Shown: positions 1 through 12,487 of the stretch, in pieces
How positions within the stretch are numbered: position 1 is the stretch's first letter
Layout of the letters: each line of letters starts with the position of its first letter
NCBI RefSeq assembly: GCF_963422355.1
Contig: NC_085106.1
Location: forward strand, 3,262,068 to 3,326,067
From: Corticium candelabrum
Taxonomy: Eukaryota; Porifera; Homoscleromorpha; Homosclerophorida; Plakinidae
DNA length: 64,000 nucleotides
Direction of reading: 5' to 3'
The notes under the pieces: generated by a model
The model's input: only the letters and a program-made list of their open reading frames with translations
The model's database searches: none
What the model was told of the DNA's origin: nothing
Position numbers and translations under genes: made by a program

Positions 1-18
1 TAACAGTGGGCAAACAAA

Positions 19-157
19 TCACACATACTTCCACATAACATTGTCAACATTACAGATGGCTAGTCTGTCCAAAATCAGTTTAGCATTATACCTCCAAAGA
101 CTAAAAGAAAGTTGTTGCAGTAAATGCTGGATAGCTTTAGAGACCGTTGTCTCTGCA
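19..157 (-). pseudogene. Retroelement C-terminal fragment (copy r1)
   Basis: The minus-strand reading contains AIQHLLQQLSFSLWRYNAKL followed by a stop near position 19. It matches the C-terminal pattern (EQL-x-LWxxNA(R/K)L) of three better preserved fragments at 18.5, 34.1 and 42.4 kb. It is interrupted on its upstream side by a long (AT)n tract. I read it as the decayed 3' end of a retroelement or related transposon polyprotein, not a host gene. The element class is inferred from similarity to a common invertebrate TE-associated domain I recognise only in outline. Confidence 0.5.
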
Positions 158-158
158 G

Positions 159-159
<1 letters not shown>

Positions 160-215
<56 letters not shown>
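160..215. repeat. (AT)n microsatellite
   Basis: Uninterrupted AT dinucleotide tract of about 55 bp. It generates artefactual YIYIYI open frames on both strands. Confidence 0.95.
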
Positions 216-218
<3 letters not shown>

Positions 219-1005
219 CTTGGCTGTTTGCGAGCAAATGTTACCTGTGGAACATAGCAAGTTAGTAGTTGAACAATCAAGTTTCTGATTCTGATCAGAT
301 GTATAGCGGTTGCTTCTGTCCAAGGGTGATTGTCTGAAGTTGCCTCCACCCACATGAATATTGAAGAACCATAGAGTAGGCGAAAAAGTACTATCACATA
401 GTGTAACCAACAGTTGAATTAGATTCAGTGACCGTTCTCAGACACTTGACTGCCATCAACAACAGACGGCTCATCAATCAGACCTGGAACCAACTCATTG
501 ATCTTAAGGCAAAGCTTTAACTTAATTAATTAGCACACAAGTTGCTGTCACCAAGTGTCACTGTGATGTACGTTCCTGCTTCGAGTGAAATAAGTACAAC
601 TAGATAAAGAGCTCACAGTTCTGCTGGAAGTTCAGCCTCATCGTCTGTGCCAAGATTAGACTCTGACAGATAGGTCAGCAGGATTGATTTGTCTTATGCG
701 CCTCGCGTACACCGAGAGTGTCTGGCCACATGAGACTAACTGCGTACTCTAATTATAGAGACGTACTACAACGCATATATATGGCTCTTGTATGATGACG
801 TGCACATGCCATTCCTATATTTCATTCCAGTTGTTTCTGTATTTATATATATATATATATAATCGAAGCCTCTCTGGATGCATTAACAACCGAGCAAACA
901 TGTAGTCTTCTCGTTTATATGCTCCAAACTTCAGGTGTTTACCCACTGGTGCCTACATTTCACTAATGTGCATGGTCTAAGTCTTTCTGGTTTCAGTCAG
1001 TGTGT

Positions 1006-1175
1006 CATGGACCACGACTCATTCAATTGTGACGCTCTCTTGTGTCCTGTTGAAACGAGTCTGGACGTCAAGTACGCTGAGTCAACACATCTTGCGAAAC
1101 TTCTCGATGCAGGAAGTTCAACTTTCAACGGTCGATATTTAGAAACCTTCAAGCAGAAAATAGTTCAGTTCATAG
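1006..1175 (+). promoter_or_regulatory. Upstream block of copy 1, homologous to promoters of copies 4-7
   Basis: The stretch from ACCACGACTCATTCAATTG to the CCTTCAAGCAGAAAATAGTT sequence aligns to the block directly upstream of copies 4, 5, 6 and 7 (15.44, 23.24, 30.02 and 39.47 kb). In those copies the block ends about 50 bp before the start codon. Here it lies about 600 bp upstream, so copy 1 has either an insertion or a 5' UTR intron. A 91-codon open frame over it is not conserved as protein and is not called. The rest of 240-1790 shows nothing else I can support apart from short AT tracts. Confidence 0.5.
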
Positions 1176-1790
1176 GTTTCTCTTTCGTAGTAGCGGATCA
1201 AGAGTTTTGAAAAGGGTAGGCGCACTTTAGCCTATTGGCAATGTGACGTACGTCACATAACAAAATAGAAATATCTAGTAACTTAATTAATTACTAATTT
1301 CTAATAACAGATTAGCAAACGTTGAAACTCGATCACATTACCAAACGTTTTTAGTTAGCAAGTTGGTGAGGAGTCTACGACACGGGATTACAGCATTCTT
1401 CTCGGCTAGCGATTCACATACCTACTACCAATTCATAATCCAAGTTACAAGAACGTGTAGAGTAGAATAAGTGCATTAAACCTGTTCTGCGTCTTTCCAT
1501 GCAGATCTCTTTGGATTACTAATCTATAGTGTATGGCAGAATTTACTCTTTCTGTAGTTGCTAGTGTTACTGGAGTTGCATCAACAATGTGGAGGGCAGT
1601 CCTAATGTTGGGTAATTATCTCATTAATTATTTCACACACACACGGACAATGTGTTATACAATGACTGCGTCTGCCCATGCTCAAATACTTCTGAAGCCT
1701 TCCCCATGTACTATTCTTCCGGTTTCAAATGGGTCCTGCCTGTTGCGTCACCCTCTAGATCCGCCACTGCATGTTTTTGCTTGTGATTCT

Positions 1791-3598
1791 ATGCCGTGGA
1801 TGCGAGTCTACATTGCAGTGTCCTTGATCAGCATAGCGGAGATCTCTGCTGCACTCGATGGATCGTCGAGGCATGTGCACGACCATAGTGTTGCAGAAAG
1901 TCTTGTACGAATGGCTACACGTTTGACAAGCCTCACCATCGGCGAAATCGACGCGAGAAACGGTTCTGAGTACGCACAGCTAGCAACAGATCTTGTCCAA
2001 CACGCAAGAACAATGCGTTTCAGCGAATACAGCCCGTATTTGAGCAATCCGTTTGACGTCGGACCCATCAATCAATGCAGCTACCCTGAACTGGACGTGT
2101 GCAACTTTGAGAGCGGTTACACTGTTCCTGAGTACGTAGCTCGAACTCTTCAACGATACAACAGTTTGTTTAGCGATTTGCGCAATCGGATTTCTTCAGT
2201 TCTGTCGTCCAGATGCACCAATTCTTGGATGAACTTCCTGTGTAGAGCCACCGTTGGTCCACAATGTATTTCGAGCACAACCGTTCGTTACCAAACCAAC
2301 AACTATGACGTAAGTATTCAAATCGTAGCTATAGAGCTGATTCGATCTAGCAGTGATGGAATATTCTGCTCGACCATTATAATTTAATTTATTAATTAAG
2401 TTAAGCGGCCGTCTGTAATTATCGAATGATTTTTAGATGCGCGAGCAACGTTTGAAAGTGGGTAGGTGGGTTAATTAAACGCTATTCGCACTTTGAACAT
2501 TGCGCATGCGTAGATTGTACATATGAGTGAGGAAAGGAAAAAGCAGCTTACTCTTTTTGGTGTACTGAAGATAAAGAGAAGCTTCTCTTCCAACGCAATA
2601 AATGATTACACACGAGTGATCGAAAATCTGTGTCAGCAAGATGCATGCAGGTCATCGTACCCGTATGGGCGCAAGGGCATGACGAAAGTCAATAAACAGA
2701 AAGGCTAGAGACGACGTGATAGCTAAGAGCCAACAGGCTTGACCAAATTATATTGTGCCAACAGAATAAACGATTCTTTACCTCATCCTCACTGTTATAT
2801 ATAATCCCAGCAGGATACATGCATGTTTGTCAGAGACCATGTGATGATAACTCGCCACTATAGCGTCAATTAATTAAACAGATTGTAGTTAAACTTCTAC
2901 AGTAATTCTTTCCTCTTCAGCAAAGAATATGTATTCTTCAGAATTACTTTTGAGTTAAGACTACAATGTCTCATCTACTAGATTTGTCGCCAAGTATTTC
3001 CATCATGTCCAATTCGCACAACCACGAGTGACACTTTCTGTAAAACTGTCACGCAATCAATGATATACCCGGTAGGCACATTATCTCTAACCAACTGTCG
3101 AGTTATCAACGTCGTCAGCTGTACGCATACTCGTAAGTCACCGGACTGGATTGCTGCGTTATTGGAAAGCAAAGCACAGACATTTCCTCTTGCTTACGGA
3201 TCAAGACTAGTAGACCTCTCGGGCAGTTGCAAGGTCAAGTACATCAGACTAGCTTGTACTCAGCCTACATGCGAATCTAATGGACGCCTACAAAGTTACC
3301 GAAGCTCAACTCAATGCAACGACGTCGCAAACTGGTAACGAATTTTGTGCACAATTGTGGATGATGAATATACCTATAGTAATCGACGTTTTCTTTTAGC
3401 ATCAGAGACAGCGCAGCGCGAAAGCGTTTCTCTGATTCTGGTGTATGTCACTTTACGGAAACTCTAAAGAGCTCGAGCACCTGCGCTGAACAAAGTGAAT
3501 CGTGCACGTCGGGAGCTTATAGGACTACCCACTACGTTGGAATCTGTATAGCATGGTGTGTGTCCGTACTTATCGGGAACTGGTCGCCGTCGCACTGA
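1791..3598 (+). CDS. Array copy 1: secreted Frizzled-CRD-like cysteine-rich protein, 3 exons
   Basis: Exons 1791-2309, 2982-3334 and 3400-3598 (TGA) splice to 356 residues. Donor GAC|GTAAGT (phase 0), acceptor CTACTAG|ATTTGT, donor CTG|GTAACG (phase 2) and acceptor CTTTTAG|CATCAG are all visible. The first ATG that gives a hydrophobic leader is 1791; the open frame runs further upstream but lacks homology to the paralogues there. Residues about 1-25 look like a signal peptide. Cysteines run C-x7-C-x37-C-x8-C-x7-C with an NFLC motif, as in the first half of a Frizzled CRD. Exon 2 adds many cysteines. Exon 3 ends in a hydrophobic stretch (YVGICIAWCVSVLIGNW) and SPSH. This is the most diverged copy. 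After the stop, ACGG|TAAGC and a downstream AG suggest a 3' UTR intron shared with copy 5. Function is unknown; the receptor-like reading is inference. Confidence 0.8.
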
Positions 3599-5380
3599 AT
3601 AGCACAGACAGGCTCAACGGTAAGCTATACACTTCTATAAATGCGATCCGCATTTTTTATATCTGATCGTTTGCTTCTTGTATACTGTAGCTATCTGTAC
3701 GGCTGGCAATCAAGTGCACTCGCTGTGTATTGTAGAAATACTCCATGTAGACACAATTATTGCGCAATCTTTTGCTGTCTTCTATTTCTGCCAGTTTTTA
3801 CAACGCATGTCCGCTGCGTTCAGTATATTGCAATTAATTTAATTATTAGTGCTGTAATTGAAGTGTTCAAAAGTTGACTTTACCGACGCTTTTCACTGTC
3901 ACAGATCTTCAACGCCTGTATACAACATATATATATATACATACAGAGAGTTTGCTCGGATACTCTGACCCTATAGATTCGGTAGAAAACTTTAATTCAA
4001 AATTTATTAATTGTTTTTACAGCAAAAGGGTTTATAATTTGTAAGACATCTCGTTTTCTCTCTTGTACTATTGGGTCTGTTGCATGAGGTTGGTAATGAC
4101 TAACCTGACATACAAGCAAACTTTGGTATTAGGAAGACTGACGTATCTACAAGGTCGACCAAGTTTTGGCTTGCCAATTAATTAAGAGCACCTGTCAGAA
4201 TTACAAGATCCGCAAATCAAACTTTCCTTACTTTAAACAAGGGCGGATCGACGAATTTTTAAAGGAGGGGTCCGCATTTCAAATGGACGTGCATGGCCAT
4301 TACCTTTAATTTTATGCTTAATGTATCTAAATATGATATTAATGTGATATTAAATTTGGTGTTCAGTGTTCTTTACGGATTGCCACATGTAGTAAAAACG
4401 CGTAAGCTCCTCTTGCTTGTACTGGGATTTGTCATGGAGACTTACAACTTCTATTTGACACCACACCCGTTTTTGCATGAAGACTTCGACATGGCTAGCT
4501 AAACTAGAGGTTCTTTTGAAGTTAACATCATGCAGGGCCGGATCCAGAGGGAGGTTAAGGGGGTTACAACTCCCTCTTTTTCAATAGGCGTGGTTCAATA
4601 ATTTCATATAATTTTATTAGAAAAGAGAAAATTAGTAATGCTATAAATAACTGCTAACGATGAACCCCCTCTTTCAAAAATTCCTGGATCCGCGCTGACA
4701 TGATACTCAAAACTTAGACGGACGACCACCTGTTGTCTGACTGTAAAAAAGCTAGCCATTATTAGTTTTTGCACAACTTCTGCATGAAACCTCAGCAATT
4801 TCTTCTTTTTTCAATTGCTGTGGTCACCCTATTCTGATCGTATCTTCTTGTCTTGTCAGCTAGGCAGGGGCGTACAGAGGCTTGTGCTAGGCCAGGCTAT
4901 AGCCCTATCATTTGTAGGCGTGGTCATTTTGCGAACCTAAAAAGAATATGGAACAATTCCGGCAAAAGCTCGTACGAGCCTGGCTTGCGAAGCTGATCAT
5001 GTGACTGGAGTCTCGTGCCTCAAGATAGCTAGCCCCTCCCACTCAAAGTACAAAGGGTGATGTCATCATGATGACGTTCGACACCACGTCTTCCAGATGT
5101 ATGGCTTTTGTGACATACTGAGGTCGACCTAGCAGATAGTTTCCAAATACAGGTGCGTACAATACAGAAGCAAGTCTAGAATTCAGCCGTTTTTGTACCT
5201 GTCGTCACTAGCAATCAACCAATCAAAACAACACCTTCATTAGCCCGATCGGATCGCATTCATCTGGTCTAGTGTGGACAGGCCCTAATTAAGCGTGGAT
5301 GTCATGAAACTTAATTAACATGTCGATCTACCTAGGTGTAACGATTGTCCTTGAATAATTAGATGCAGGTACAGTACACC
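3599..5380. other. Intergenic region after copy 1
   Basis: The 3' UTR-like segment resembles that of copy 5 (26.24-26.55 kb) until about 3970. The rest holds one MITE (4533-4697), a lone hAT-like terminus (CAGGGGCGTA near 4865) and no credible gene. The 69-codon frame at 4293-4502 has no recognisable content. Confidence 0.5.
4533..4697 (-). mobile_element. MITE with CAGGGCCGGATCC termini (copy m1)
   Basis: About 165 bp bounded by CAGGGCCGGATCCAG and a decayed CTGGATCCGCGCTG. It has the same interior (GTAATGCTATAAATA, CCCCTCTTTCAAAAATTCC) as copies at 20607, 27039 and 27766. There is no coding capacity. Terminal similarity suggests a hAT-related non-autonomous element. Confidence 0.75.
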
Positions 5381-5444
5381 TACCCAGAACTGGATTTAGG
5401 AAGTTTGACCAGCTAGTCAGTACTCTGTTTTCACGTGTTCGACG

Positions 5445-5954
5445 ATGTCGTGGATGCTCGCCTACATTGCGGTGTCGTTGATCAGCATAGCGGAGATCTC
5501 TGCTGCACTCGATGGACCGTCAACGCACGACAGTGTTTCACTAAATCTTGTACGGATGGCTACCAGTTTGACAAGACTCACCATCAGCGAAATCTACTCG
5601 AGAAAGGGTTCTGAGGACACACAGATGGCATCAGACCTCGACCAACACGCAAGAACAATGCGTTCCAGCGAATACAGCCCGTATTCGAGCAATCCCTATG
5701 ACCTCGGGCTCATCAATCAATGCAGCTACCCTCAACTGCATGCGTGCAATTTCGAGAGCGGCTATACTGTTCCCGAGTACGTAGCTCGCGCTCTTCAACA
5801 ATACAACGGTTTACTCAACGAGATGCATGAAACGATTTCTTCAGTTCTGTCGTCCGGATGCACCAAGTCTTGGATGAACTTCATGTGCAAAGCCACGGTT
5901 GGCCCACGATGCATTTCAAACACAACAGTTCGTTATCAGACCAACAACTATGAC
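5445..5954 (+). CDS. Array copy 2: exon 1 only of the CRD-like family
   Basis: The frame encodes 170 residues ending at GAC|GTAAGT (phase 0 donor), with signal peptide (MSWMLAYIAVSLISIAEISA) and CRD-like spacing C-x7-C-x37-C-x8-C-x7-C intact. No exon 2 or exon 3 homologue exists before copy 3 at 10.1 kb; the next homologous exon 2 is at 16.98 kb, in copy 4. The upstream region (from TACACCTACCCAGAACTGG) differs from the promoter block of copies 1 and 4-7 but is shared with copy 3. It may be a truncated paralogue, a read-through short protein (stop 21 bp past the donor), or an alternative first exon. No inactivating change is seen in the exon. Confidence 0.6.
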
Positions 5955-6092
5955 GTAAGTATTCAAATTCTGTAATTTGATATCTATGGCGCGTCATGTG
6001 TGTCAAAAGTCGTTTCGTTGGCTCGTTGATGTCGACTCGTCGGCTCGACGTCATTGATGTCAGCTGGCGGCCTCAGCGGTTGACTCAGAGCC

Positions 6093-6759
6093 ATATATAT
6101 ATATATATATATCCTTTTTAATTTTTTACTTGCATTCTTATTTAAAAATTTTGTATTTATTAAATTTAAATTTTTAATTTTTATTTTTTTTAAATTTTTT
6201 TATTTTTTTGTAAAATTAGTTTTTCATCTTTTGATGTTTGATTCTTGTGATCTTTAGATTTATTTTTTAAAGTTTGATTTTTAACCACCCTGTGTTTAAA
6301 ACTAGAAACTTGAACGCCAGTTCGCTTATTCCATTTCATATGAATAGAAAATTGAAATGACCCAAGACACTAGACACAGCGAGGGTCTCAGGGGCTGCCA
6401 TTCGAATGCGTGTCTCAGGAGATCACATTGCCACAAGCAGGTGTTTGTTTTTAGTTTACTTTGCCAAACCATGTTGGCAGCTCTTGGCCGCGGACAACTC
6501 CGCTCTGACACACAACGTTGTGCTAGTGAATACCCCAGTCCCTAGCTGTGTAGATACACAAGACACTATACCTTTACCGTAGATGAACCGGTTGGAGGGG
6601 AAACGCTACCAATATTTAAATAGGCTCAGCACTACAACTGTGGTGACGAAGTATACAGACTCGTTTATTGTCTAGGAAAAATCGAGACACAATTAGAACA
6701 TCGAAACCATCAACCTACTACAATTAGTAGACTGCGCGCTTTCACCGCCACGCTAGATG
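6093..6759 (+). mobile_element. Fold-back element, left arm only (copy A)
   Basis: The AT-rich tract, the segment with GAACGCCAGTTCGCTTATTC and the segment CCAAACCATGTTGGCAGCTC match the left arm of the complete fold-back at 34851-36951. The copy stops at 6759, where a hAT terminus (CAGGGGCGTAGG) begins, inside the arm motif GCTAGATGTAG. The loop and right arm are missing. Confidence 0.75.
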
Positions 6760-9428
6760 CAGGGGCGTAGGCAGGATTTTCTTTGGGGGGGTTTTCAATT
6801 AATATCAGCGGCCAATAATATTGATATCTATTAGTTCAAAACAATTGTGGCAATCTTTGCTAAAGTCAAAGTCATTATGCTATAATATTCCTCAATATCA
6901 TCCTCCTTGGATGTTTAGGGGCAAACATGTCAATGACTTTATTAACATCAATTACTATTGAGTAATTTATGTGAAGAAGAGCTAGACTGCTCAACCTGTC
7001 CTGTCTCATGGTGGACCCGAGGTATGTTTTGAGACGTCTAAGCACTGATACAGTCCTTTCACACTCAGAGGTAGTCACAGGCAACGTGCAGAATATTCGA
7101 AAAAGACAGTCGATGTTCAGATACAACGTTGTGTGAGCATAATGGAGAGCATCTGCTGGGTTGTCTGGTAAAGGGCTTTCATGTCTCCTCCACCTGTTTG
7201 TCCAATTGTGTATTTCTTGTGGAAAATCGGTAGGTGAAGGGAGATCTTCCAAGAAACACATATCGTCCATCCAGTTGTTGGTGAAACTCACATCCAAAGG
7301 GGTAGCCAGCCTCGTGTCGTTGCTAAACTTGATCACAGAGCTTGGCAGAATTCTCCTCAAGTCTTCCAAAACCTTGGTCTGAGTGGCTCCAAGACGGACT
7401 TCTAGATGATTAATTAGTACATCAAGGAATGGTACCGCTATTGATCTGCGGAAATAAACCTCAGAAGACTCACCAGGTACATTGTCTCTGTTCTTCTGTT
7501 TCTGGCAACGTCGGGGGATAGCGGGGTGAGATGCACCTACTGCCTTTCCAATACTGACAGCTGTTTTGTACCATGCTAAATGGACAAGATCAATACTTTC
7601 TCGTACCTGCGAAAGGGAAGTCCTTACATTATTAATCTCACTGTAAGCTTTGCAAATATCAGATGCTCGCTGCTGCATGACAGAGTGAGGCCTTTCACAT
7701 AGCCAAGAGTCTTCTTCACTACCACAAATGCTATTATGAATTCAAATTTTGTAATGTTATCCAGCAGTCCCTCTGCTTGCACAGCTGATCCTTATTCCAG
7801 CCATTTCTAATACCCTGACTGACTTCTTCCAACGTGTTCACAACTGCTGGAAACAGCCAGTCAAAGGTTTCAAATGCTTCAATTCGGGCAACCCTCAGTG
7901 TTCGACACAAATCCACCAGCTTCCTCCTGCTTTGATCCAGTATCTTCCATTTTGGCAAGGTGGCATTCTAATTCTTGCTGCCTCTTAGGTGAGGGAGAGA
8001 AGAACAAATTGATTTCTTTCATTGTGGTCATCATCTTGTTTACAGCTTGGATTTTGCAAGCTGCAACAACACATAGATTGAGAACATGAGCTGCGCAGTG
8101 GCAGTATAAAGCCTTTGGATATATGGCAGTAATATGAGCTGCAGCCCTTTCACGGATGCCTGCCATATTTCCCGCTCTGTTGTAGCCCTGACCACAAGGT
8201 AATTCATGTCTAGTCCATTGTCCTGCAGGCTTGGTATGACTTTACCAGAAAGAGCCCTGCCTGTAGTACCTTCATTGCAACGTATAAAATCTAAGAATTC
8301 CTGTCGAATGTGTCCTTGCTTGTCACCAAATCTCACAATAAGGGCCATTTGCACTCTGTTGGCAGTATCTGCAGCTTCATCGGCACAAACAGAGAAAAAC
8401 TTTGACTCCAAAACTTCCACTACAATTCGATTTCTAATCCACTCCCCAATACATACAAGTAGGTCTTTCTGGATAGTTGGTGAAGTGTACTGGGCATTTC
8501 TGCCTGCAGTCTTAAAATGGGATTCTAAAGTGGTGTCACCTGCGTCAAGACGGAATTTCAGTAGAGCATGGAAGTTTCCCTGATTACCGCCCCTGCCAGC
8601 ATCCCCGTGTTCTCTCAGTGCAATGTTTTGCTTGCCACACAGGATAAGGGTATTCACGATTGACTTCAGAATGGTGCGATTTTTCTGAACATTTTATCTT
8701 GCTTCACTGGACAGTAGTCGTCCAACTGACAGTTCACCTTTTTCCGTTTGTCTCATAAACACTGCCATACTCTCTGTAGCCACCACCACGTGGGTCTCCT
8801 GAAGCTTATGTTCATCCAGGGTCTTCTTCGCTTGAGTGAAATTCGTCATTGGACTGTTCACCAGCTGTCCAAGAGCTGTACGGTCTTCTTTTGCAAAAAG
8901 TACACAGGAGACACAAAACCCGCCATTCATTGACTTGGAATAGGTTAGCCATTCAAAACTTTGAAGCCACGACGGTTGGAATGATCGATTTTTCCCGTAC
9001 CCTTCTTGACTAAGGAACTCGTAGTCAGCGATAGGCCTGAAAACCGTCTTGATCAACAGCTACTTCTCATCCTCCGATAGACGACTTATTTCTTGGTCAG
9101 TGTATCGTCTCAAGTAGTTTCTGTCAGAGGACAAACTTTGACTGTCCGTAGCTACCGCTTTCAGTCACCACTTCACCTCGACTCAACGCATTCTTCGATT
9201 TCTTGGGAGGCTCACCCGATTCTACAATGTCACCAGTAGATGCAGACAACTTGGTTTTCCTTGTTACAAAGCTTGCTAGCGTCAACTGGCGCTTCGAATT
9301 CATTGCAGTTGACAAGTGTCGTGTATTGCACGTGTTCTGCACGTGTGATCGCGTGCGCTACTTTATAGGCTACGCCCACCTCTTGAGGGTTTCCGGGCAA
9401 CCTGGAAACATGCCTAGCTACGCCCCTG
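6760..9428 (-). mobile_element. hAT transposon, degraded
   Basis: The segment is bounded by CAGGGGCGTAGGCAGG on the left and CTAGCTACGCCCCTG on the right, i.e. inverted termini CAGGGGCGTAG. It encloses a minus-strand transposase pseudogene. The 8-bp flanks (GCTAGATG and CTGATATG) are not a convincing target duplication, so one end may be rearranged. Confidence 0.75.
6875..9342 (-). pseudogene. hAT-family transposase (ZMYM/DUF4371-type), frameshifted
   Basis: Reading leftward from 9342, consecutive blocks in different frames recover a TTF/ZMYM-like N-terminal zinc-finger region (9056-8694, GGFCVSCVLFAKED), a DUF4371-like central domain (8620-8170, VCADEAADTANRVQMALIVRF), and the hAT C-terminal dimerisation domain (7678-6875, with LPVTTSECERTVSVLRRLK). 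At least one in-frame stop (about 9060) and several frameshifts (about 8700, 8170, 7730) separate them. Once a cut-and-paste transposase, it cannot now make a full protein. The family call rests on domain order and the SECER motif. Confidence 0.85.
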
Positions 9429-9689
9429 CTGATATGTCTTCGTTTTACGTTTCTGTGTCAGTATATCAGTCAGACGGAAGAAATATTTACCGCACGCTAG
9501 ACTTATACGGGAGCGTGGATCTGAGCCGTCACTACAGCCAAGCCCCTAGTATCGGCGTGGTATTTGAGCGGTTTGTTTGTCAATTGTCACCTAGAGTGTA
9601 CCTAATGAGTGCAAATACGGTACAAAGGCAGCTTTAAGGCGCTAAGACAAGCCGCCAAGGCGCCTATATCTAATCAACAGGAAGTCTGC

Positions 9690-10015
9690 TGTTTTCAATT
9701 TTCATTTTAGAACAAAAATGAAAATGAACACGAACTCTAGCCTTTTTTGTTTATCAAATACTCATTGGTTTAAAGTTTGATTAATTGACGTTACAATAGC
9801 AATTTGTGCTATTTCTTTGTCTGAGATATTCTAGAAATTTCATTCAGTGTCAGATTTCAATAAATTAAAATCAAATTTTATGTTGGATTCAATTTTCAAT
9901 TTTCAATTCAAATTAAAAATTGAATAGATGCCCCATAGATGCAATTTCAATAAATTGAAATTCAATTTTTATTGTTGGATTCAATTTTCAATTTTTAATT
10001 CAAATTGAAAATTGA
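9690..10015. repeat. AT-rich repeat with duplicated ATTCAATTTTCAATTTT blocks
   Basis: Two tandem copies (about 9850-9930 and 9940-10015) of an AT-rich, partly palindromic unit. No coding content. Confidence 0.6.
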
Positions 10016-10108
10016 ATGTACGTTCCATACACGCATAGTACACCTACCCAGAACTGGATTTAGGAAGCTTGACCAGCTAGTCAGTACTCTGTTTTCACGT
10101 GTTTGACG

Positions 10109-10618
10109 ATGTCGTGGATGCTCGCCTACATTGCGGTGTCGTTGATCAGCATAGCGGAGATCTCTGCTGCACTCGATGGACCGTCAACGCACGACAGTGT
10201 TTCACTAAATCTTGTACGGATGGCTACCAGTTTGACAAGACTCACCATCAGCGAAATCTACTCGAGAAAGGGTTCTGAGAACACACAGATGGCATCAGAC
10301 CTCGACCAATACGCAAGAACAATGCGTTCCAGCGAATACAGCCCGTATTCGAGCAATCCCTATGACCTCGGGCTCATCAATCAATGCATCTACCCTCAAC
10401 TGCATGCGTGCAATTTCGAGAGCGGCTATACTGTTCCCGAGTACGTAGCTCGCGCTCTTCAACAATACAACGGTTTACTCAACGAGATGCATGAAACGAT
10501 TTCTTCAGTTCTGTCGTCCGGATGCACCAAGTCTTGGATGAACTTCATGTGCACAGCCACGGTTGGCCCACGATGCATTTCAAACACAACAGTTCGTTAT
10601 CAGACCAACAACTATGAC
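10109..10618 (+). CDS. Array copy 3: exon 1 only, near-identical to copy 2
   Basis: The 170-residue exon differs from copy 2 at only four residues (D/N, H/Y, S/I, K/T). It has the same ATG context, signal peptide, cysteine spacing and phase-0 GTAAGT donor. About 70 bp of upstream sequence and the downstream fold-back arm are also shared, so a block containing exon plus element was copied recently. No exon 2 follows before the Harbinger element and copy 4. The same alternatives apply: truncated gene or alternative first exon for copy 4. Confidence 0.6.
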
Positions 10619-10678
10619 GTAAGTATTCAAATTTTGTAGTTTGATATCTATGGCGCAGCCTCGGCAGTTAACTCAGAG

Positions 10679-11940
10679 CCATATATGTACTATATAATTT
10701 TTTACTTGCATTCTTATTTAAAATTTTGTATTTATTAAATTTAAACTTTTAATTTTTAAATTTTGTTTTAATTTTTTTTGTAAAATTGTTTCTCATCTTT
10801 TGATGTTTGATTCTTGTGATCTTTAGATTTATTTTTAAAGTTTGATTTTTAACCACCCTATGTGTTCAAAACTAGAAACTTGAACGCCAGTTCGCTTATT
10901 CCATTTCATATGAATAGAAAATTGAAATGACCCAAGACACTAGACACAGCGAGGGTCTCAGGGGCTGCCATTCGAATGCGTGTCTCAAGGAGATCACATT
11001 TCCACAAGCAGGTGTTTGTTTTTAGTTTACTTTGCCAAACCATGTTGGCAGCTCTTGGCCGCGGACAACTCCACTCTGACACACAACGTTGTGCTAGTGA
11101 ATACCCCAGTCCCTAGCTGTGTAGGTAGACAAGACACTACCTTTACCGTAGATGAACCGGTTGGAGTGGAAATGCTATGAATATAGGCTCAGCACTACAA
11201 CTGTGGTGACGAAGTATACAGACTCGTTTGTTGTCTAGGAAAAATCGAGACACAATTAAAACATCGAAACCATCAAGCAACCTACTACAATTAGTAGACT
11301 GCGCGCTTTCACGGGCACCCTAGATGTAGTGCAAACGGTACCGTACAAGGGTGGGCGTGGTACTCGATAGCAGGTCACATTTCTTCATTTGCATGACGTC
11401 GCACAACTCACCAAGTAAACAGACATACATGTCCATCGTTTTCGACGCCTTCTGAACTCGATTTAAAGTCAACTCAACTGAACTCTATTTGAAGTCAACT
11501 CAACTCAATTAATTAACTCAACTAACGTAGAACAGTGTGCGGCTACAACTGAAAAACACGGTAATAGCTAGTCAACTACAGCTAGTTAGAGCTAGCTAGT
11601 AAGTAGACTACTATGTCAATGTTAGGTAAAGCTACTAGAGTCAATAGTGCTAAACAATGATTGTAGTTCTACTGTGTCACGCGATGATCTGTGGGCTGTC
11701 ATTGTCGACGCGTCCGTTCATATCTGCAGTCAAGTAGCGTGACGAGAAGACACCAGCAACTTGGGTTGTGGCAGATAGAAACACAATTGGTAGTTCCGTG
11801 TTCGACGAATTACAGAAATGTGACCTGCTATAGAGTACCACGCCCATTCTTGTACGCTACCGTATAGTGTGCCCGTGAAAGTGCGCAGTCTACTACTTCT
11901 AGTCTATAGCTATAGGTTGACGGTTTCGATGTTTTAATTA
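10679..11940 (+). mobile_element. Fold-back element, right arm truncated (copy B)
   Basis: The left arm runs to about 11375 (GTGGGCGTGGTACTCGATAG), the loop follows to about 11817, and the inverted right arm begins at GACCTGCTATAGAGTACCAC. The right arm breaks at 11940 after GGTTTCGATGTTTTAATTA. Beyond it is the intergenic sequence (GATATCATTG...) also found upstream of copies 5 and 6. Confidence 0.75.
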
Positions 11941-12487
11941 CTGATATCATTGACCAACAGAATTTTAATAGTTTATCATAATTTTTGAAATTTAATTTGG
12001 TTGTTATAGTAACGGAAATGATAACAGAAAGATGCAACAGTTTCCGCTGATCACGTCAATACGCATTTGCTATGTCGTTTGTTAATCAAGGTGATCGTTT
12101 TCGAATTTTGAATTTACCGCGCATGGTCTCCATATTGCTATGCTGGGCAAAGGTAATACTGGCGTAATCTATTAGCTTAATTTTAGTAGAGACGTTCTAC
12201 AACACAAGTCTCTCTAAATGGCTGTGGTCTGATTGACTATGTGACGTAACGTTCAGCCATTTTATATTTTCTATATTTTATTCCAGTCGTTTCTGTATTT
12301 ATGAGCGGTTTCACACTGGTGGTTAGACCGTGGTAAAGTTCGGTTAAGTTAGGTTAGCTAACTCAAGTTAACCAAGATAGGTTGCGGCAACCAACGTGGT
12401 TTCACACTGTCTCGGAAATGGTCATGCGCGCTACTGCATCACTATGCATTACTAGGCACTTATAATACCTTGTACCTAACCCGGATA

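Noticed and set aside
935-1210. 91-codon plus-strand frame
   Set aside because: It coincides with the promoter block shared by copies 4-7, and the frame is not conserved there.
1533-1790. N-terminal extension of copy 1
   Set aside because: Open by chance; no homology to other copies, and it would bury the signal peptide. Start taken at 1791.
2523-2708. 61-codon basic frame in intron 1 of copy 1
   Set aside because: Not present in the introns of other copies and no recognisable motif.
6752-9436. 8-bp target duplication for the hAT element
   Set aside because: GCTAGATG and CTGATATG match at only half the positions, and the fold-back arm does not resume on the right.
9203-9637. 144-codon plus-strand frame
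   Set aside because: The first half is antisense to the hAT N-terminus; the remainder has no recognisable content.
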